This document shows, piece after piece, positions 48,338-56,733 of a stretch of DNA of 64,000 nt (the stretch's first letter is position 1; each line of letters starts with the position of its first letter). Source of the DNA: Microbacterium testaceum (GTDB lineage Bacteria; Actinomycetota; Actinomycetes; Actinomycetales; Microbacteriaceae); NCBI RefSeq assembly GCF_001476285.1, contig NZ_LDRU01000030.1, positions 1 to 64,000 of the forward strand, written 5' to 3'. Made by a program: the position numbers and the translations under genes. Under the pieces are notes generated by a model that had not been told where the DNA came from, made no database searches, and saw only the letters and a program-made list of their open reading frames with translations.

Positions 48338-49336
48338 CTACAGCCACTTCTTCACCTTGAACGTCAGCCACAGCCCCGCCGATACGAGCACCATGAGCAC
48401 GAGCGCCATCGGGTAGCCGAACTCCCAGTTGAGCTCGGGCATGTTCTTGAAGTTCATGCCGTAGATCCCGCCGATCAGCGAGGGTCCGAAGAGGATCGCC
48501 GCCCATCCGGAGATCTTCTTGACCTGCTCGTTCTGCTCGAGCGACGTCTCGGTCTGCCGCTGCGTGACGAGCGTCGCGTTGACGGTCAGGGCGTTGTCGA
48601 GGATCGAACGCATCGACGTCAGCTTGTCGCACTGGCGCAGGACGTGGTCGAGGACGTCGCGCAGCGACCGCTGCAGTTCGATGTCGACGCCGTACTTCTC
48701 GGCACCGCGCAGCAGCGCCTGGAGCATGTCGCGCAGGGGTTCGGTCGCACGCTGGAAGTGGATGACCTCGCGAGCGAGCTCGTAGATGCGCTGCGTCAGC
48801 TCCGCGCCGCCGACCCCGAAGAGCTGATCCTCGATCTCGTCGACGTCGTTCTGCAGCCCACGCGCGACGGGGTCGTACTGGTCGACGACCTCATCGAGAA
48901 TCGCGTAGAGCACCGCCTCGGGGCCCCGGGCGAGGAGCTCGGGCTGCTCCTCGAGCCGGTGCCGCACGCGGGCCAGGTCGGGCACCTCGGCGTGACGCAC
49001 CGTCACGACGTAGTCCTCGCCCACGAACACGTGCAGCTCGCCGAACTCGACGGTCTCGGTCTCGTCGATGTACCGGGCGGGACGCAGCACCGCGAAGAGA
49101 TTGCCGCCGTACCGCTCGAGCTTCGAGCGCTGGTGCCCGGCCAGCGCGTCCTCGACCGCGAGGGGGTGCAGCGAGAACTCCGCCGCGACGCGTTCGAGCT
49201 CTTCGGGCGAGGGGCGCAACAGCCCGATCCAGGCCATCCCGCCGTGAGCCTCCATGTACTCGAACGTCTGGTCGAGGCTGGCGGGGTTCTCGATGCGGTG
49301 GCCGTCGACGTACACGGCGCTGTCGATGATGGGCAT
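48338..49336 (-). CDS. corA: CorA-family magnesium and cobalt transporter
   Basis: This 332-residue CorA channel has a large cytoplasmic N-terminal domain (about 1-270) and two C-terminal helices. The selectivity signature appears as GGIYGMNFKNMPELNWEFGY, with GMN at the end of the first helix, and the protein ends in the basic LTFKVKKWL. The ATG at 49336 opens MPIIDSAVYVDGHRIENP, normal for actinobacterial CorA. A short hairpin (49381-49396) and the DUF3140 gene lie upstream, so it probably has its own promoter. Confidence 0.94.
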   Translation of the reverse strand: MPIIDSAVYVDGHRIENPASLDQTFEYMEAHGGMAWIGLLRPSPEELERVAAEFSLHPLAVEDALAGHQRSKLERYGGNLFAVLRPARYIDETETVEFGELHVFVGEDYVVTVRHAEVPDLARVRHRLEEQPELLARGPEAVLYAILDEVVDQYDPVARGLQNDVDEIEDQLFGVGGAELTQRIYELAREVIHFQRATEPLRDMLQALLRGAEKYGVDIELQRSLRDVLDHVLRQCDKLTSMRSILDNALTVNATLVTQRQTETSLEQNEQVKKISGWAAILFGPSLIGGIYGMNFKNMPELNWEFGYPMALVLMVLVSAGLWLTFKVKKWL

Positions 49337-49380
49337 GTATCAGTTCTACGCCCCGCAGGTGGCCGGGCGATGACGTGGTA

Positions 49381-49396
49381 CCCGCCTTCAGGCGGG
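49381..49396. terminator. Short G+C-rich hairpin after the DUF3140 gene
   Basis: CCCGCC (49381-49386) and GGCGGG (49391-49396) pair around TTCA, 37 bases downstream of the DUF3140 stop on the minus strand. A weak terminator is plausible. Confidence 0.45.
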
Positions 49397-49432
49397 AGTC
49401 ACAGCGCCGGGCACCGGCACGAGGTCGATGCC

Positions 49433-49774
49433 CTAGGCCTTCTTCGAATCGTGCCCCCAGTTCATGAGGGAGTATCGCCAGTCGGTGTCGGTGATGTCGC
49501 CCTTCGGGCGCTGGGCTCCGTGCCGCTTGACGTATCCGACCACTTTCCGCATGTGCGCGATGTCGGCGTCGGTGAGGTCGGCCTTCTTCTTCTTGAGTAT
49601 CCGCACGATGTGCCGACCGCTCTCGTGCCCGGTCGACTCCCCGCCGTCCTTCTTCTGTCCGACGCCGCGGGACTCGTCGGTCTCCAGCCAGTCCGACAGC
49701 TCGGTGGCCGTCATGTTCACGGCCTCCCCGAACTCGGCGCGGGTCTGTTCGTCGTCATCGCTGCGTTCGCTCAT
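49433..49774 (-). CDS. DUF3140 domain protein
   Basis: This 113-residue acidic and basic soluble protein matches the DUF3140 family of small actinobacterial proteins: ATELSDWLETDESRGVGQKKDGG, GRHIVRILKKKKADLTDADI and VGYVKRHGAQRPKGDITDT are its conserved blocks. Family members are of unknown function and have been suggested to bind DNA, which the Lys-rich middle would allow. The ATG at 49774 is used because the longer reading from 49840 is not conserved in character. It stands alone between corA and the EamA exporter. Confidence 0.85.
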   Translation of the reverse strand: MSERSDDDEQTRAEFGEAVNMTATELSDWLETDESRGVGQKKDGGESTGHESGRHIVRILKKKKADLTDADIAHMRKVVGYVKRHGAQRPKGDITDTDWRYSLMNWGHDSKKA

Positions 49775-49847
49775 ACGCCCATGCTGACCGTCGACCCCGC
49801 ACCGCCCCGCCCCCTTGCGCGGCCCGCCGGCCCATGGCATCCCGGGC

Positions 49848-50756
49848 TCAGCCGACGGGCTCGCTCAACGGCTCGTTCGGGTCGGATCCCGGATGCCGTG
49901 CCCCGGGCGCGCGCCGGGCGGCCGCTGTCACGGCTCCGATGCTCGCCGCGATGACCAGGGCGATACCGCCCACCTCGAGCCACGAGAGGTGCTGGCCGAG
50001 GAGGAGGAATCCCGCCGTCGAGGCCGTCGCGGGGCCGAGGCTCATGAGGATGGCGAAGGCCGAAGCCGGCAGGCGTCGGAGAGCGATGAGCTCGAGCGCG
50101 TAGGGCACGGTCGACGACAGCACGGCGACCGCGGCGCCGAGGGCGAGGATGTCGAGGCGGAGGAGCACCTCGCCGGCCTGCGCGATGCCGAACGGCAGGG
50201 CCGCGATCGCCCCGACGGCCATCGCGAGCGCCAGGCCGTCGAGGCGGGGAAAGGCTCGCCCGACGCGCGCCGACGCGAGGATGTACAGCGCCCAGCTCAC
50301 CGCCGCGCCGAGCGCGAACAGCACGCCGAGAGGGTCGAGCCGGTCCCACCCGCCCGCGCCCAGCGCCACGACGCCGGCGAGCGCGAGTCCCGCCCAGAGC
50401 CAGCGCGCCGGGCCCGTCGCCGTGATGATCGAGAGCGTGAGGGGGCCGAGCACCTCGATGGTCACGGTCACGCCCAGCGGGAGCCGCTCGAGCGCGAGGT
50501 AGAACAGTCCGTTCATCGTGGCGAGGACGAGACCGAAGGCCACGACCTCGCGCCAATGCGCCGGCGAGTGACCGCGCCACCGCGGTCGGGCGATGATCAG
50601 CAGAAGCGTTGCCGAGAACAGCAGGCGCAGCATGACGATGCCGAGCGGTCCCGTCTGCGGGAACAGCATGACGGCGAACGAGGCGCCGACCTCCTGGCAC
50701 GCGAGCCCGATCAGCACCAGCGCCGCGGCCGACCGCGGCCCGCCGGCCGCCCTCAT
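49848..50756 (-). CDS. EamA-family (DMT) transporter, RhtA-like
   Basis: This 302-residue, ten-helix drug/metabolite exporter has two EamA repeats (about 8-140 and 150-285). The LIGLACQEVGASFAVMLFP opening and LEVLGPLTLSII-like region (VTIEVLGPLTLSIITATG) resemble RhtA threonine/homoserine exporters. The ATG at 50756 lies seven bases beyond the stop of the serine-hydrolase-like gene, so the two may be co-transcribed. The last 25 residues are hydrophilic. Amino acid or metabolite export is the family expectation. Confidence 0.9.
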   Translation of the reverse strand: MRAAGGPRSAAALVLIGLACQEVGASFAVMLFPQTGPLGIVMLRLLFSATLLLIIARPRWRGHSPAHWREVVAFGLVLATMNGLFYLALERLPLGVTVTIEVLGPLTLSIITATGPARWLWAGLALAGVVALGAGGWDRLDPLGVLFALGAAVSWALYILASARVGRAFPRLDGLALAMAVGAIAALPFGIAQAGEVLLRLDILALGAAVAVLSSTVPYALELIALRRLPASAFAILMSLGPATASTAGFLLLGQHLSWLEVGGIALVIAASIGAVTAAARRAPGARHPGSDPNEPLSEPVG

Positions 50757-50763
50757 TCCGGCG

Positions 50764-52035
50764 TCACTGTGCGGGGACGGTGCAGATGGCGTTGCCGACG
50801 ATGCTGTCGCGCATCTGCTGGGCCGTCCAGGGCAGTCCCGCCTCGGGGGCGGTCTGCCCCGAAGCCGCCGGAGCCTTCGACGCGATCGCCGCGAGCTCCC
50901 AGCTGAGCCACGCGGCGGTCTTGGGGTTGCCCGCCGAGTTGTTCAGCACCACCGAGACGGCCATGCCGGTCTTGGGGTCGGCGAACGAGCCGACCATGTA
51001 ACCCGCCGTCGCACCGAACTGCCCGATGAGCGAACCGGCCTGGTATGCGCCGCCCGCCGCGGTGAACCACGTCGGGTCGTCGGCGCTCACGGGGAGGGGC
51101 GACGAGAACCTGTCGCTCCCCTCGGGCAGCAGGGAGCCGGCGGCGAGCGCCTGCGTGTAGCGGCCGAGGTCGGTGATGTCGGTCACGGCTCCCGCGGCGG
51201 CGCCGCCGTAGCTCGACGAGGTCACGGTGACGTCCTGGGGCTGATCGCAGGTCCATCCGCCCTCGGGGAGCTGCTGCGAGCGGAACCCCTCGAGGGCGGT
51301 CGACGAGGGCGCGGCAGCCGCCGACCCCGGCAGGCTCGTGTTCGACAGCCCGAGGGGTTCTGCGACGCGCTCGCGGATGAGGTCCGAGAGCGTCTCCCCG
51401 GTCGCGCGCTCGGCGGCCAGACCGGCGATCAGGTAGTTCGTGTCCGAGTCGGCGAACGCCGCGCCCGGGGGGTTCAGCCGAGGGCTCGCGATGCCGTACG
51501 CGAGCAGCTCGCGCGGGTTCCACGCCCGGTCGGGGTTGTTCAGCTCGCTCCCCTGCAGCACGGACGAGTAGGAGCCGAGCCCCGAGGTGCCGTTGCAGAG
51601 CATGCGCAGCGTGATGTCGTCATACCCGGGGAGGTTGCTGACCCACGTCGTCACCGGGTCGTCGAGCTTGACCGTGCCGCTGGCGGCGAGCTCGTACAGC
51701 ACGTCGCAGGTCATCGCGCCGGTGACATCGGCGGCACGGAAGTCCAGGTCGGTCGAGACCTCGGCGCCGCCCGGTCCCTGCGTGCCCAGGCCCGACACCC
51801 AACTCCCGCTCCAGGGCGCCCACACGCCGACGATGGCGCCGCTCGATCCGGTCGCGGCCATGGCGGTCGTGACGGCGTCGCGCAACTCGGTGACCGTCTG
51901 GTCGGGCAGCGGCGCGTCGACCTGGGCCGGGACGTCGATGGACACGGAGCTCTCGGCGGTGCACCCGCTCAGGATCACCGCGAGGACGCTCGCGCCGGCG
52001 ATCGCGGCCGCAGCAGACCGACGCCATGTCCCCAT
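50764..52035 (-). CDS. Serine-hydrolase-like (class C beta-lactamase fold) lipoprotein, catalytic motifs lost
   Basis: This 423-residue secreted lipoprotein has the signal AGASVLAVILSGC, with Cys25 as the lipidated residue, and a beta-lactamase/DD-peptidase-type fold. Recognisable framework segments are DPVTTWVSNLPGYDDITLRMLCNGTSGL and RVAEPLGLSNTSLP. The usual SxxK motif is replaced: GSVTK reads ADVTG (Asp104, Gly107). The YSN motif reads DSD (197-199), and HxG-type sequence is also absent. Three independent losses argue for a non-enzymatic role such as peptidoglycan or substrate binding. The ATG at 52035 opens a normal signal. It is divergent from the heme oxygenase gene. Confidence 0.85.
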   Translation of the reverse strand: MGTWRRSAAAAIAGASVLAVILSGCTAESSVSIDVPAQVDAPLPDQTVTELRDAVTTAMAATGSSGAIVGVWAPWSGSWVSGLGTQGPGGAEVSTDLDFRAADVTGAMTCDVLYELAASGTVKLDDPVTTWVSNLPGYDDITLRMLCNGTSGLGSYSSVLQGSELNNPDRAWNPRELLAYGIASPRLNPPGAAFADSDTNYLIAGLAAERATGETLSDLIRERVAEPLGLSNTSLPGSAAAAPSSTALEGFRSQQLPEGGWTCDQPQDVTVTSSSYGGAAAGAVTDITDLGRYTQALAAGSLLPEGSDRFSSPLPVSADDPTWFTAAGGAYQAGSLIGQFGATAGYMVGSFADPKTGMAVSVVLNNSAGNPKTAAWLSWELAAIASKAPAASGQTAPEAGLPWTAQQMRDSIVGNAICTVPAQ

Positions 52036-52203
52036 ATCGAACCCCCTGGAATCCGCGCGCGACGAATCGCGCGCTCCAAGAATTCAAACACACGCCGCCC
52101 GAAGCGACTTGCCGCTTGCGCCCGGGCAGCGTCACGTCTGCATCACATCTCGCCGCGAGCGCTCGGCGGTGCGCCGATCAGCGGCGAAACCACAGGAAAT
52201 CGG

Positions 52204-52223
52204 GGGTTAGGTTCACCTAACCC
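52204..52223. promoter_or_regulatory. DtxR/IdeR-type iron box upstream of heme oxygenase
   Basis: GGGTTAGGT (52204-52212) and ACCTAACCC (52215-52223) form a perfect inverted repeat around TC, matching the TTAGGTTAGNCTAACCTAA-type iron box core. It lies 18 bp upstream of the heme oxygenase ATG, where bound repressor would block transcription in iron-replete cells. Confidence 0.85.
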
Positions 52224-52241
52224 TGTGCGTATGATGTCCCC

Positions 52242-52898
52242 ATGAACGCCGTCGTCCCGTTCTCCGCCGCTCTGCGCGAGCGCTGTTCCACCAGCGCGCA
52301 TTCGACGAGCGAGTGCGACGGCTTCATGACCGACCTCCTCAACGGCACGGGATCCCGCGACGACTACATCGCCCTCATCGCGCAGCAGTGGTTCATCTAC
52401 GAGGCCCTCGAGACGGCCGGCGAGCGCATGCGCCACGACCCGGTGGCATCCGTGTTCCTCAGCGACAAGCTCACCCGCCTGCCCGCCCTGGAGGCCGACC
52501 TCGCGTTCCTCCTCGGCTCCGACTGGCGTGGGCAGATCAACCCCCTGCCCACCACGCAGGCGTACGTGTCGCGGATCCGCCGCGTCGCCGCGACCTGGCC
52601 GGGGGGCTTCGTCGCGCACCACTACACGCGCTACCTCGGCGACCTGTCGGGCGGACCGTTCATCGGTCGCCTCATGCAGCGCCGCTTCGGCTTCGACACG
52701 AACGGGATCGGGTTCTTCCTGTTCGGCGACATCGCCGACCCGAGAGCCTTCAAGAATGTCTACCGCGAGCAGCTCGACGCCGTCCCGTGGGATGACGACG
52801 AGAAGGCGCGCGTCATCGACGAGGTGCTGGTGGCGTACCGGTTCAACACCGAGCTGTTCGCCGACCTCGCGCGCGCCAAGGCGGCTCAGGTCGCCTGA
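52242..52898 (+). CDS. hmuO: Biliverdin-producing heme oxygenase
   Basis: This 218-residue HmuO-type heme oxygenase opens heme to biliverdin, CO and Fe(II), releasing iron. The proximal ligand is His20 in CSTSAHSTSE, and the distal-helix glycines are in YLGDLSGGPFIG (residues about 130-141). The length is normal. The start at 52242 gives the usual short leader. A DtxR-type box just upstream implies induction by iron limitation. No heme importer is adjacent. The last 13 bases overlap the end of the convergent helicase gene. Confidence 0.95.
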   Translation: MNAVVPFSAALRERCSTSAHSTSECDGFMTDLLNGTGSRDDYIALIAQQWFIYEALETAGERMRHDPVASVFLSDKLTRLPALEADLAFLLGSDWRGQINPLPTTQAYVSRIRRVAATWPGGFVAHHYTRYLGDLSGGPFIGRLMQRRFGFDTNGIGFFLFGDIADPRAFKNVYREQLDAVPWDDDEKARVIDEVLVAYRFNTELFADLARAKAAQVA

Positions 52899-54268
52899 GC
52901 GCGATCGCCCTGCTGGCGTCCGAGCCACGCCTGCTTCATGAAGCGGCGCACGTCCTCGTCGACGCGGATGTCGCTCGGGCGCAGCGGCCGTGACAGGTAG
53001 AGGCCGTCGAGAGACGTCAGGCGACTGAGCGCGACGTAGGTCTGCCCGGGCGCGAAGGCCCCGGCACCCAGGTCGACGACCGCGCGGTCGTACGTCTTGC
53101 CCTGCGACTTGTGGATCGTGACGGCCCACGCGAGCCGGAGCGGGAACTGCGTGAACTCCGCGACGATCTCGCGCGAGAGGTTCTTCGTCCCCGGGTCGTA
53201 CGCGTAGCGGTACCTCTCCCACACGGCGGGTTCGACATCGTGCTGGATGCCGTCGACCTCGACCCGCACGCTGTCGCCCGCGATGCGCGTCACCGTGCCG
53301 ATCGTGCCGTTGACCCACCGCGGCGCCTCGCCGAACTGCGCGGAGTCGTTGCGGAGGAACATCACTTGCGCCCCCACCTTGAGCGTGAGTTCCATCTCGG
53401 CGGGATAGTTCGCCTCACCGCGTCCGAAGTCGCCCGAGATCTCGGCGTTCGCGGTCTGCGTGCGCCCCACGAGCTCCTCGAGATGGCGCCGGTTGATGCT
53501 ATTGACGCGATCGTTGCGCGTCGCCAGCGTGATGATCGGGTGCTCGCCGTCGGCCGGGTGCGGGGGCGTGCGGGCTCCGGCGGTGTTCAGGATGCCGGCC
53601 ATCTCGGCCGTCACGCGCCCGTAGCGCACCGCGTTGAGCAGCGTCTTGAAGCCCGGGTCGGACTGCCGGTGGATCTCGACGAGCTCGTTGACGTGCAGGT
53701 CGGCCCCGTGGCGCCCGATGTCGATCAGCCCGTCGCTCGCCGCCTCGCCCGACCACACCTTCGCGTCGAAGAACCAGAACGAGCGGTAGTGGTCGCGGAT
53801 ATAGCGCGCCTCGTCACCGCGCGGGGGGACGGGGGCGAGCTGGTACGGGTCGCCGAACATGACGATCTGAGTGCCGCCGAAGGGCTCGGCGCGCCGACCC
53901 CGCGCCTGACGGAGCGACCGGTCGATGGCATCCATGAGGTCGGCGTTCACCATCGAGATCTCGTCGATCACGAGCGTGTCGATCGCGTTCAGGATCTTGC
54001 GGGTCGCGTCGTTCTGGTCGATGTCGCCGTTCGCGATCAGGCCGATCGGCAGACGGAACAGCGAGTGGATCGTCTGCCCCTCGACGTTGAGCGCCGCCAC
54101 GCCCGTCGGTGCGCACACGGCGATCTGCTTCTGCGTGTTCCACGCGAGGTGCTGCAGCAGCGTCGACTTTCCCGTGCCCGCGCGCCCGGTCACGAAGACG
54201 TGCTCCCGCGTGTCTTCGATCAGCCGGAACAGCGCCTGCTGCTCGGCGGAAAGAGGCGGGGTGGTCAC
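52886..54268 (-). CDS. PIF1-like AAA ATPase/helicase
   Basis: This 460-residue superfamily 1B helicase of the PIF1/RecD type has Walker A GRAGTGKST (residues about 28-36), Walker B TLVIDEISMVN, motif III FGDPYQLAPVPPRGDE, motif VI-region WAVTIHKSQGKTYDRAVVDLG, and YVALSRLTSLDGLYLSRPL at the C-terminus. Such stand-alone PIF1-like helicases act on DNA structures or replication forks; the cellular role here is unknown. The ATG at 54268 is followed by the short N-terminal PPLSAEQQALFRLIEDT segment characteristic of the family. Confidence 0.92.
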   Translation of the reverse strand: MTTPPLSAEQQALFRLIEDTREHVFVTGRAGTGKSTLLQHLAWNTQKQIAVCAPTGVAALNVEGQTIHSLFRLPIGLIANGDIDQNDATRKILNAIDTLVIDEISMVNADLMDAIDRSLRQARGRRAEPFGGTQIVMFGDPYQLAPVPPRGDEARYIRDHYRSFWFFDAKVWSGEAASDGLIDIGRHGADLHVNELVEIHRQSDPGFKTLLNAVRYGRVTAEMAGILNTAGARTPPHPADGEHPIITLATRNDRVNSINRRHLEELVGRTQTANAEISGDFGRGEANYPAEMELTLKVGAQVMFLRNDSAQFGEAPRWVNGTIGTVTRIAGDSVRVEVDGIQHDVEPAVWERYRYAYDPGTKNLSREIVAEFTQFPLRLAWAVTIHKSQGKTYDRAVVDLGAGAFAPGQTYVALSRLTSLDGLYLSRPLRPSDIRVDEDVRRFMKQAWLGRQQGDRAQAT

Positions 54269-54277
54269 CGATTCATG

Positions 54278-54712
54278 CTAGTTCGCGGGACGATCGCGGG
54301 GCGGCTCGGTGTGGACAAGCAGCCACTGCGCCTCTCCCGACAGGACGTCGGACACATGGCTGCGGAAGCGCGGGCACTGCGTGATGTCGTGCGATCGGCA
54401 CCTCAGCGCATGCTCGGTCATCGCCCTCGCCTCCGCGATGTCGGCGGCACGACGATCGAGTTCGGCGATGTGCTCCTCCAGCACACGGTGCCGATCCGGC
54501 GCATCCCGCTCGAGCAGGACGCGGATCTGCTCGAGCGACATTCCCGCGGCCTTGTTGCGCAGGATGATCGCGATCCGGACGCTGTCGTCGTCCGAGTAGC
54601 GGCGTCGGCCGCCGGCATCCCGATCCGGATGCAACAGCCCTTCGTCCTCCCAGTAGCGCAGCACGTGCGTGTCGAGCCCGAACCGCGCCGCGGCCTCCCC
54701 GATTGACTTCAT
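54278..54712 (-). CDS. MerR-family transcriptional regulator
   Basis: This 144-residue regulator has the MerR winged helix at about 1-70 (MKSIGEAAARFGLDTHVLRY, then GGRRRYSDDDSVRIAIIL), a dimerisation coiled coil (about 75-112) and a short C-terminal part with two cysteines (LRCRSHDITQCPR), a possible metal or redox sensor. The ATG at 54712 gives the standard MerR start; a GTG at 54730 would add six unusual residues. A perfect 22-bp palindrome (54705-54726) covers the start codon and lies in the promoter of the divergent oxidoreductase gene, as expected for a MerR activator. Confidence 0.9.
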   Translation of the reverse strand: MKSIGEAAARFGLDTHVLRYWEDEGLLHPDRDAGGRRRYSDDDSVRIAIILRNKAAGMSLEQIRVLLERDAPDRHRVLEEHIAELDRRAADIAEARAMTEHALRCRSHDITQCPRFRSHVSDVLSGEAQWLLVHTEPPRDRPAN

Positions 54713-54726
54713 GTCGACATGAAGTC
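54705..54726. promoter_or_regulatory. Perfect 22-bp MerR-type operator
   Basis: GACTTCATGTC (54705-54715) is followed directly by its reverse complement GACATGAAGTC (54716-54726). On the plus strand TTGACT at 54703-54708 and a CACGAT-like -10 at 54728-54733 are 19 bases apart, the elongated spacing typical of MerR-activated promoters, with the palindrome filling the spacer. Confidence 0.7.
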
Positions 54727-54762
54727 GCACGATGGTCTCGAACGCAAGCGAAGGAGTTCCTC

Positions 54763-55614
54763 ATGTACGACGCGATCATCATCGGCGGCGGCCCGGCTGG
54801 CCTGCAGGCGGCCCTCACGCTCGGACGCATGCACCGGCGGACCCTGCTGCTCGACTCCGGCGAGTACCGCAACGGGACGGTGCCGCACGCGCACAACCTG
54901 CTCACCAACGACGGCCGCGACCCGGCCGAGCTCCGCCGACTCGGACGTGCGGAGATCGCCGCGTACGAGACGGTCCGGATCCAGGATGCCGCCGCCACCG
55001 AGATCACCCGGGTCGACGCGAACCTGGTGGTCACGGTCGCCGGCACCCCGGTGCGGACCCGAGCCGTGATCCTCGCGACCGGACTCACCGACGATCTGCC
55101 GCCGATCCCCGGGCTCGCCGACCGCTGGGGCGACCGCGTCGCGAACTGCCCGTTCTGCCACGGCCACGAGTTCGCCGGTCAGCGCGTCGCGGTGCTCAAC
55201 GGCACCGCACACGCGGCGATGCTGGCCGCGATGCTCGAGCCGGTGGCATCCGAGATCGTCGTCCTCGACCCGGTTCGGGTGCGGGAGGTGGGCGACTCCC
55301 CGGCGGGGCTGCGGCTGCACCTCGACGACGGCACGACCGAGGATGTCGCCGGAGCCTTCGTGGCACCCGTCTCTGGCCAGCGCGCACCGTTCGCGGACCA
55401 GCTCGGGCTGGAGCGGCAGGAGTCGGGAGCCGTCCGCGTCGACCCCTTCGGACGCACGGGCGTCGACGGCGTCTACGCGGTGGGCGACATGGCCCAGCCC
55501 GACCATTTCATGGGGCCGATGGCGTCGCTCGCGAACGCGATCGCGGCGGGCCAGCTCGCGGCGGTCGCCGTCGTGCAGGCGGACGCACAGGTGCGGGTGG
55601 CGTCCCATTCTTAA
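54763..55614 (+). CDS. Thioredoxin-reductase-like FAD-dependent oxidoreductase
   Basis: This 283-residue flavoprotein has GGGPAGLQ (residues 8-15) for FAD, a redox CPFC pair (Cys129, Cys132, in NCPFCHGHE) and YAVGDMAQPDHF near the C-terminus. It is of the small thioredoxin-reductase-like type often found beside MerR or Rrf2 regulators. The central NAD(P)-binding glycine motif is degenerate (VAVLNGTAHAAML), so the electron donor may differ from NADPH. The ATG at 54763 follows AAGGAG (54751-54756). It is divergent from, and probably activated by, the MerR regulator. Confidence 0.9.
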   Translation: MYDAIIIGGGPAGLQAALTLGRMHRRTLLLDSGEYRNGTVPHAHNLLTNDGRDPAELRRLGRAEIAAYETVRIQDAAATEITRVDANLVVTVAGTPVRTRAVILATGLTDDLPPIPGLADRWGDRVANCPFCHGHEFAGQRVAVLNGTAHAAMLAAMLEPVASEIVVLDPVRVREVGDSPAGLRLHLDDGTTEDVAGAFVAPVSGQRAPFADQLGLERQESGAVRVDPFGRTGVDGVYAVGDMAQPDHFMGPMASLANAIAAGQLAAVAVVQADAQVRVASHS

Positions 55615-55623
55615 ACTGGGTAT

Positions 55624-56703
55624 GTGGACAACGCAGGCGGGGGCCCCGCGACGCCCGAGGGTGTCCGCTTTGCGCGCCCGCGTCTCGCCCTCGAGCTGAC
55701 CGCGCTCGGGGTCGTCGGCGTACTGCTGGTCCTCGCGCTGGCCGCCGGCGCGGGCGCCCTGTACCGCGAGGTGTACAGCCCGCGGGCTTTCGTCCGGCAC
55801 TACCTCGAGCTGCTCGAGAATCACCGCGCGGCCGAAGCGCTCGCCGTCCCCGGGGTCGCGATCGACGCCGCGGAGCTCGAGGCGGCGGGCCTCCCGTCGA
55901 CGGCCTCCGAGGCGCTCCTGCGACCCGACGCCCTGGGCACCCTCTCCGACGCCGAGATCGTCGACGAGACGGTCGACGGCGACATCACGCGGGTGAGCGT
56001 CACCTATCGCGCGGGCACCCACGAGGGCCGCACGACCTTCGCGGTGAAGAGCGACGGCGAGACCGGATTCCTCCCGCGCTGGCGCTTCGCGACCAGCCCC
56101 CTTGCCGTCGTCGACCTGTCGGTCCGGGGTTCGATGCGGTTCTCGGTCAACGGTTTCGAGGTCGACAAGCGCCAGGTCTCGGTCGACGGAGCGGATGCCG
56201 ATCCCTCGGCCGCCGTTCCCCTGCTGGTGTTCTCGCCCGGTCTGTATTCGGTGGCGGTCGACACCGCGATCTCGGCGACCCCGGGCGTCGCGGTACTGGC
56301 GGATGCGCCCCTGACGGGGGTTCCGGTCGACGTTCAGGCCGAACCCACCGACGAGTTCATCTCGGTCGTGCAGCAGCGCGTCGAGGACTTCCTCACCACC
56401 TGCGCCGAGCAGAAGGTGCTGCAGCCGACCGGGTGCCCCTTCGGCTACACCGTGCGCAATCGCATCGAGGGGGCACCCTCGTGGTCGATCGCCCAGCAGC
56501 CGAAGGTGACGATCGTCCCCGACGGCGCGGGCTGGCGCATCCCGTCCACCGGCGCCGTCGCGCACATCGACGTCGACATCCGCTCGATCTTCGACGGCTC
56601 GATCCGCAACGTCGACGAGGACGTCCCCTTCAGCGTCGACGGCAAGATCACCGTGCTCCCCGACGGCACGGCATCCATCCTCGTCAGCGGCAGCTCCGAC
56701 TGA
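55624..56703 (+). CDS. Membrane-anchored extracytoplasmic protein of unknown function
   Basis: This 359-residue protein has a short cytoplasmic N-terminus, one hydrophobic helix (LTALGVVGVLLVLALAAGAGAL, residues about 26-47), and a large extracellular region with repeated strand-rich segments. AFVRHYLELLENHRAAEAL resembles the start of small NTF2/DUF4878-type domains. Two cysteines (TCAEQKVLQPTGCPFGY, about residues 260-276) could form a disulfide. It starts at the GTG at 55624, nine bases after the oxidoreductase, so the two may share a transcript. Similar proteins are widespread but uncharacterised in Microbacteriaceae. Confidence 0.8.
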   Translation: MDNAGGGPATPEGVRFARPRLALELTALGVVGVLLVLALAAGAGALYREVYSPRAFVRHYLELLENHRAAEALAVPGVAIDAAELEAAGLPSTASEALLRPDALGTLSDAEIVDETVDGDITRVSVTYRAGTHEGRTTFAVKSDGETGFLPRWRFATSPLAVVDLSVRGSMRFSVNGFEVDKRQVSVDGADADPSAAVPLLVFSPGLYSVAVDTAISATPGVAVLADAPLTGVPVDVQAEPTDEFISVVQQRVEDFLTTCAEQKVLQPTGCPFGYTVRNRIEGAPSWSIAQQPKVTIVPDGAGWRIPSTGAVAHIDVDIRSIFDGSIRNVDEDVPFSVDGKITVLPDGTASILVSGSSD

Positions 56704-56733
56704 CCGGCGTCTCCCGCGGGTGAGGGGCGTCCG

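Noticed and set aside
54278..54730. GTG start for the MerR gene six codons upstream
   Set aside because: MerR proteins usually begin just before the first helix; MKSIGEAAARFG is the standard start and the upstream residues fall in the operator.
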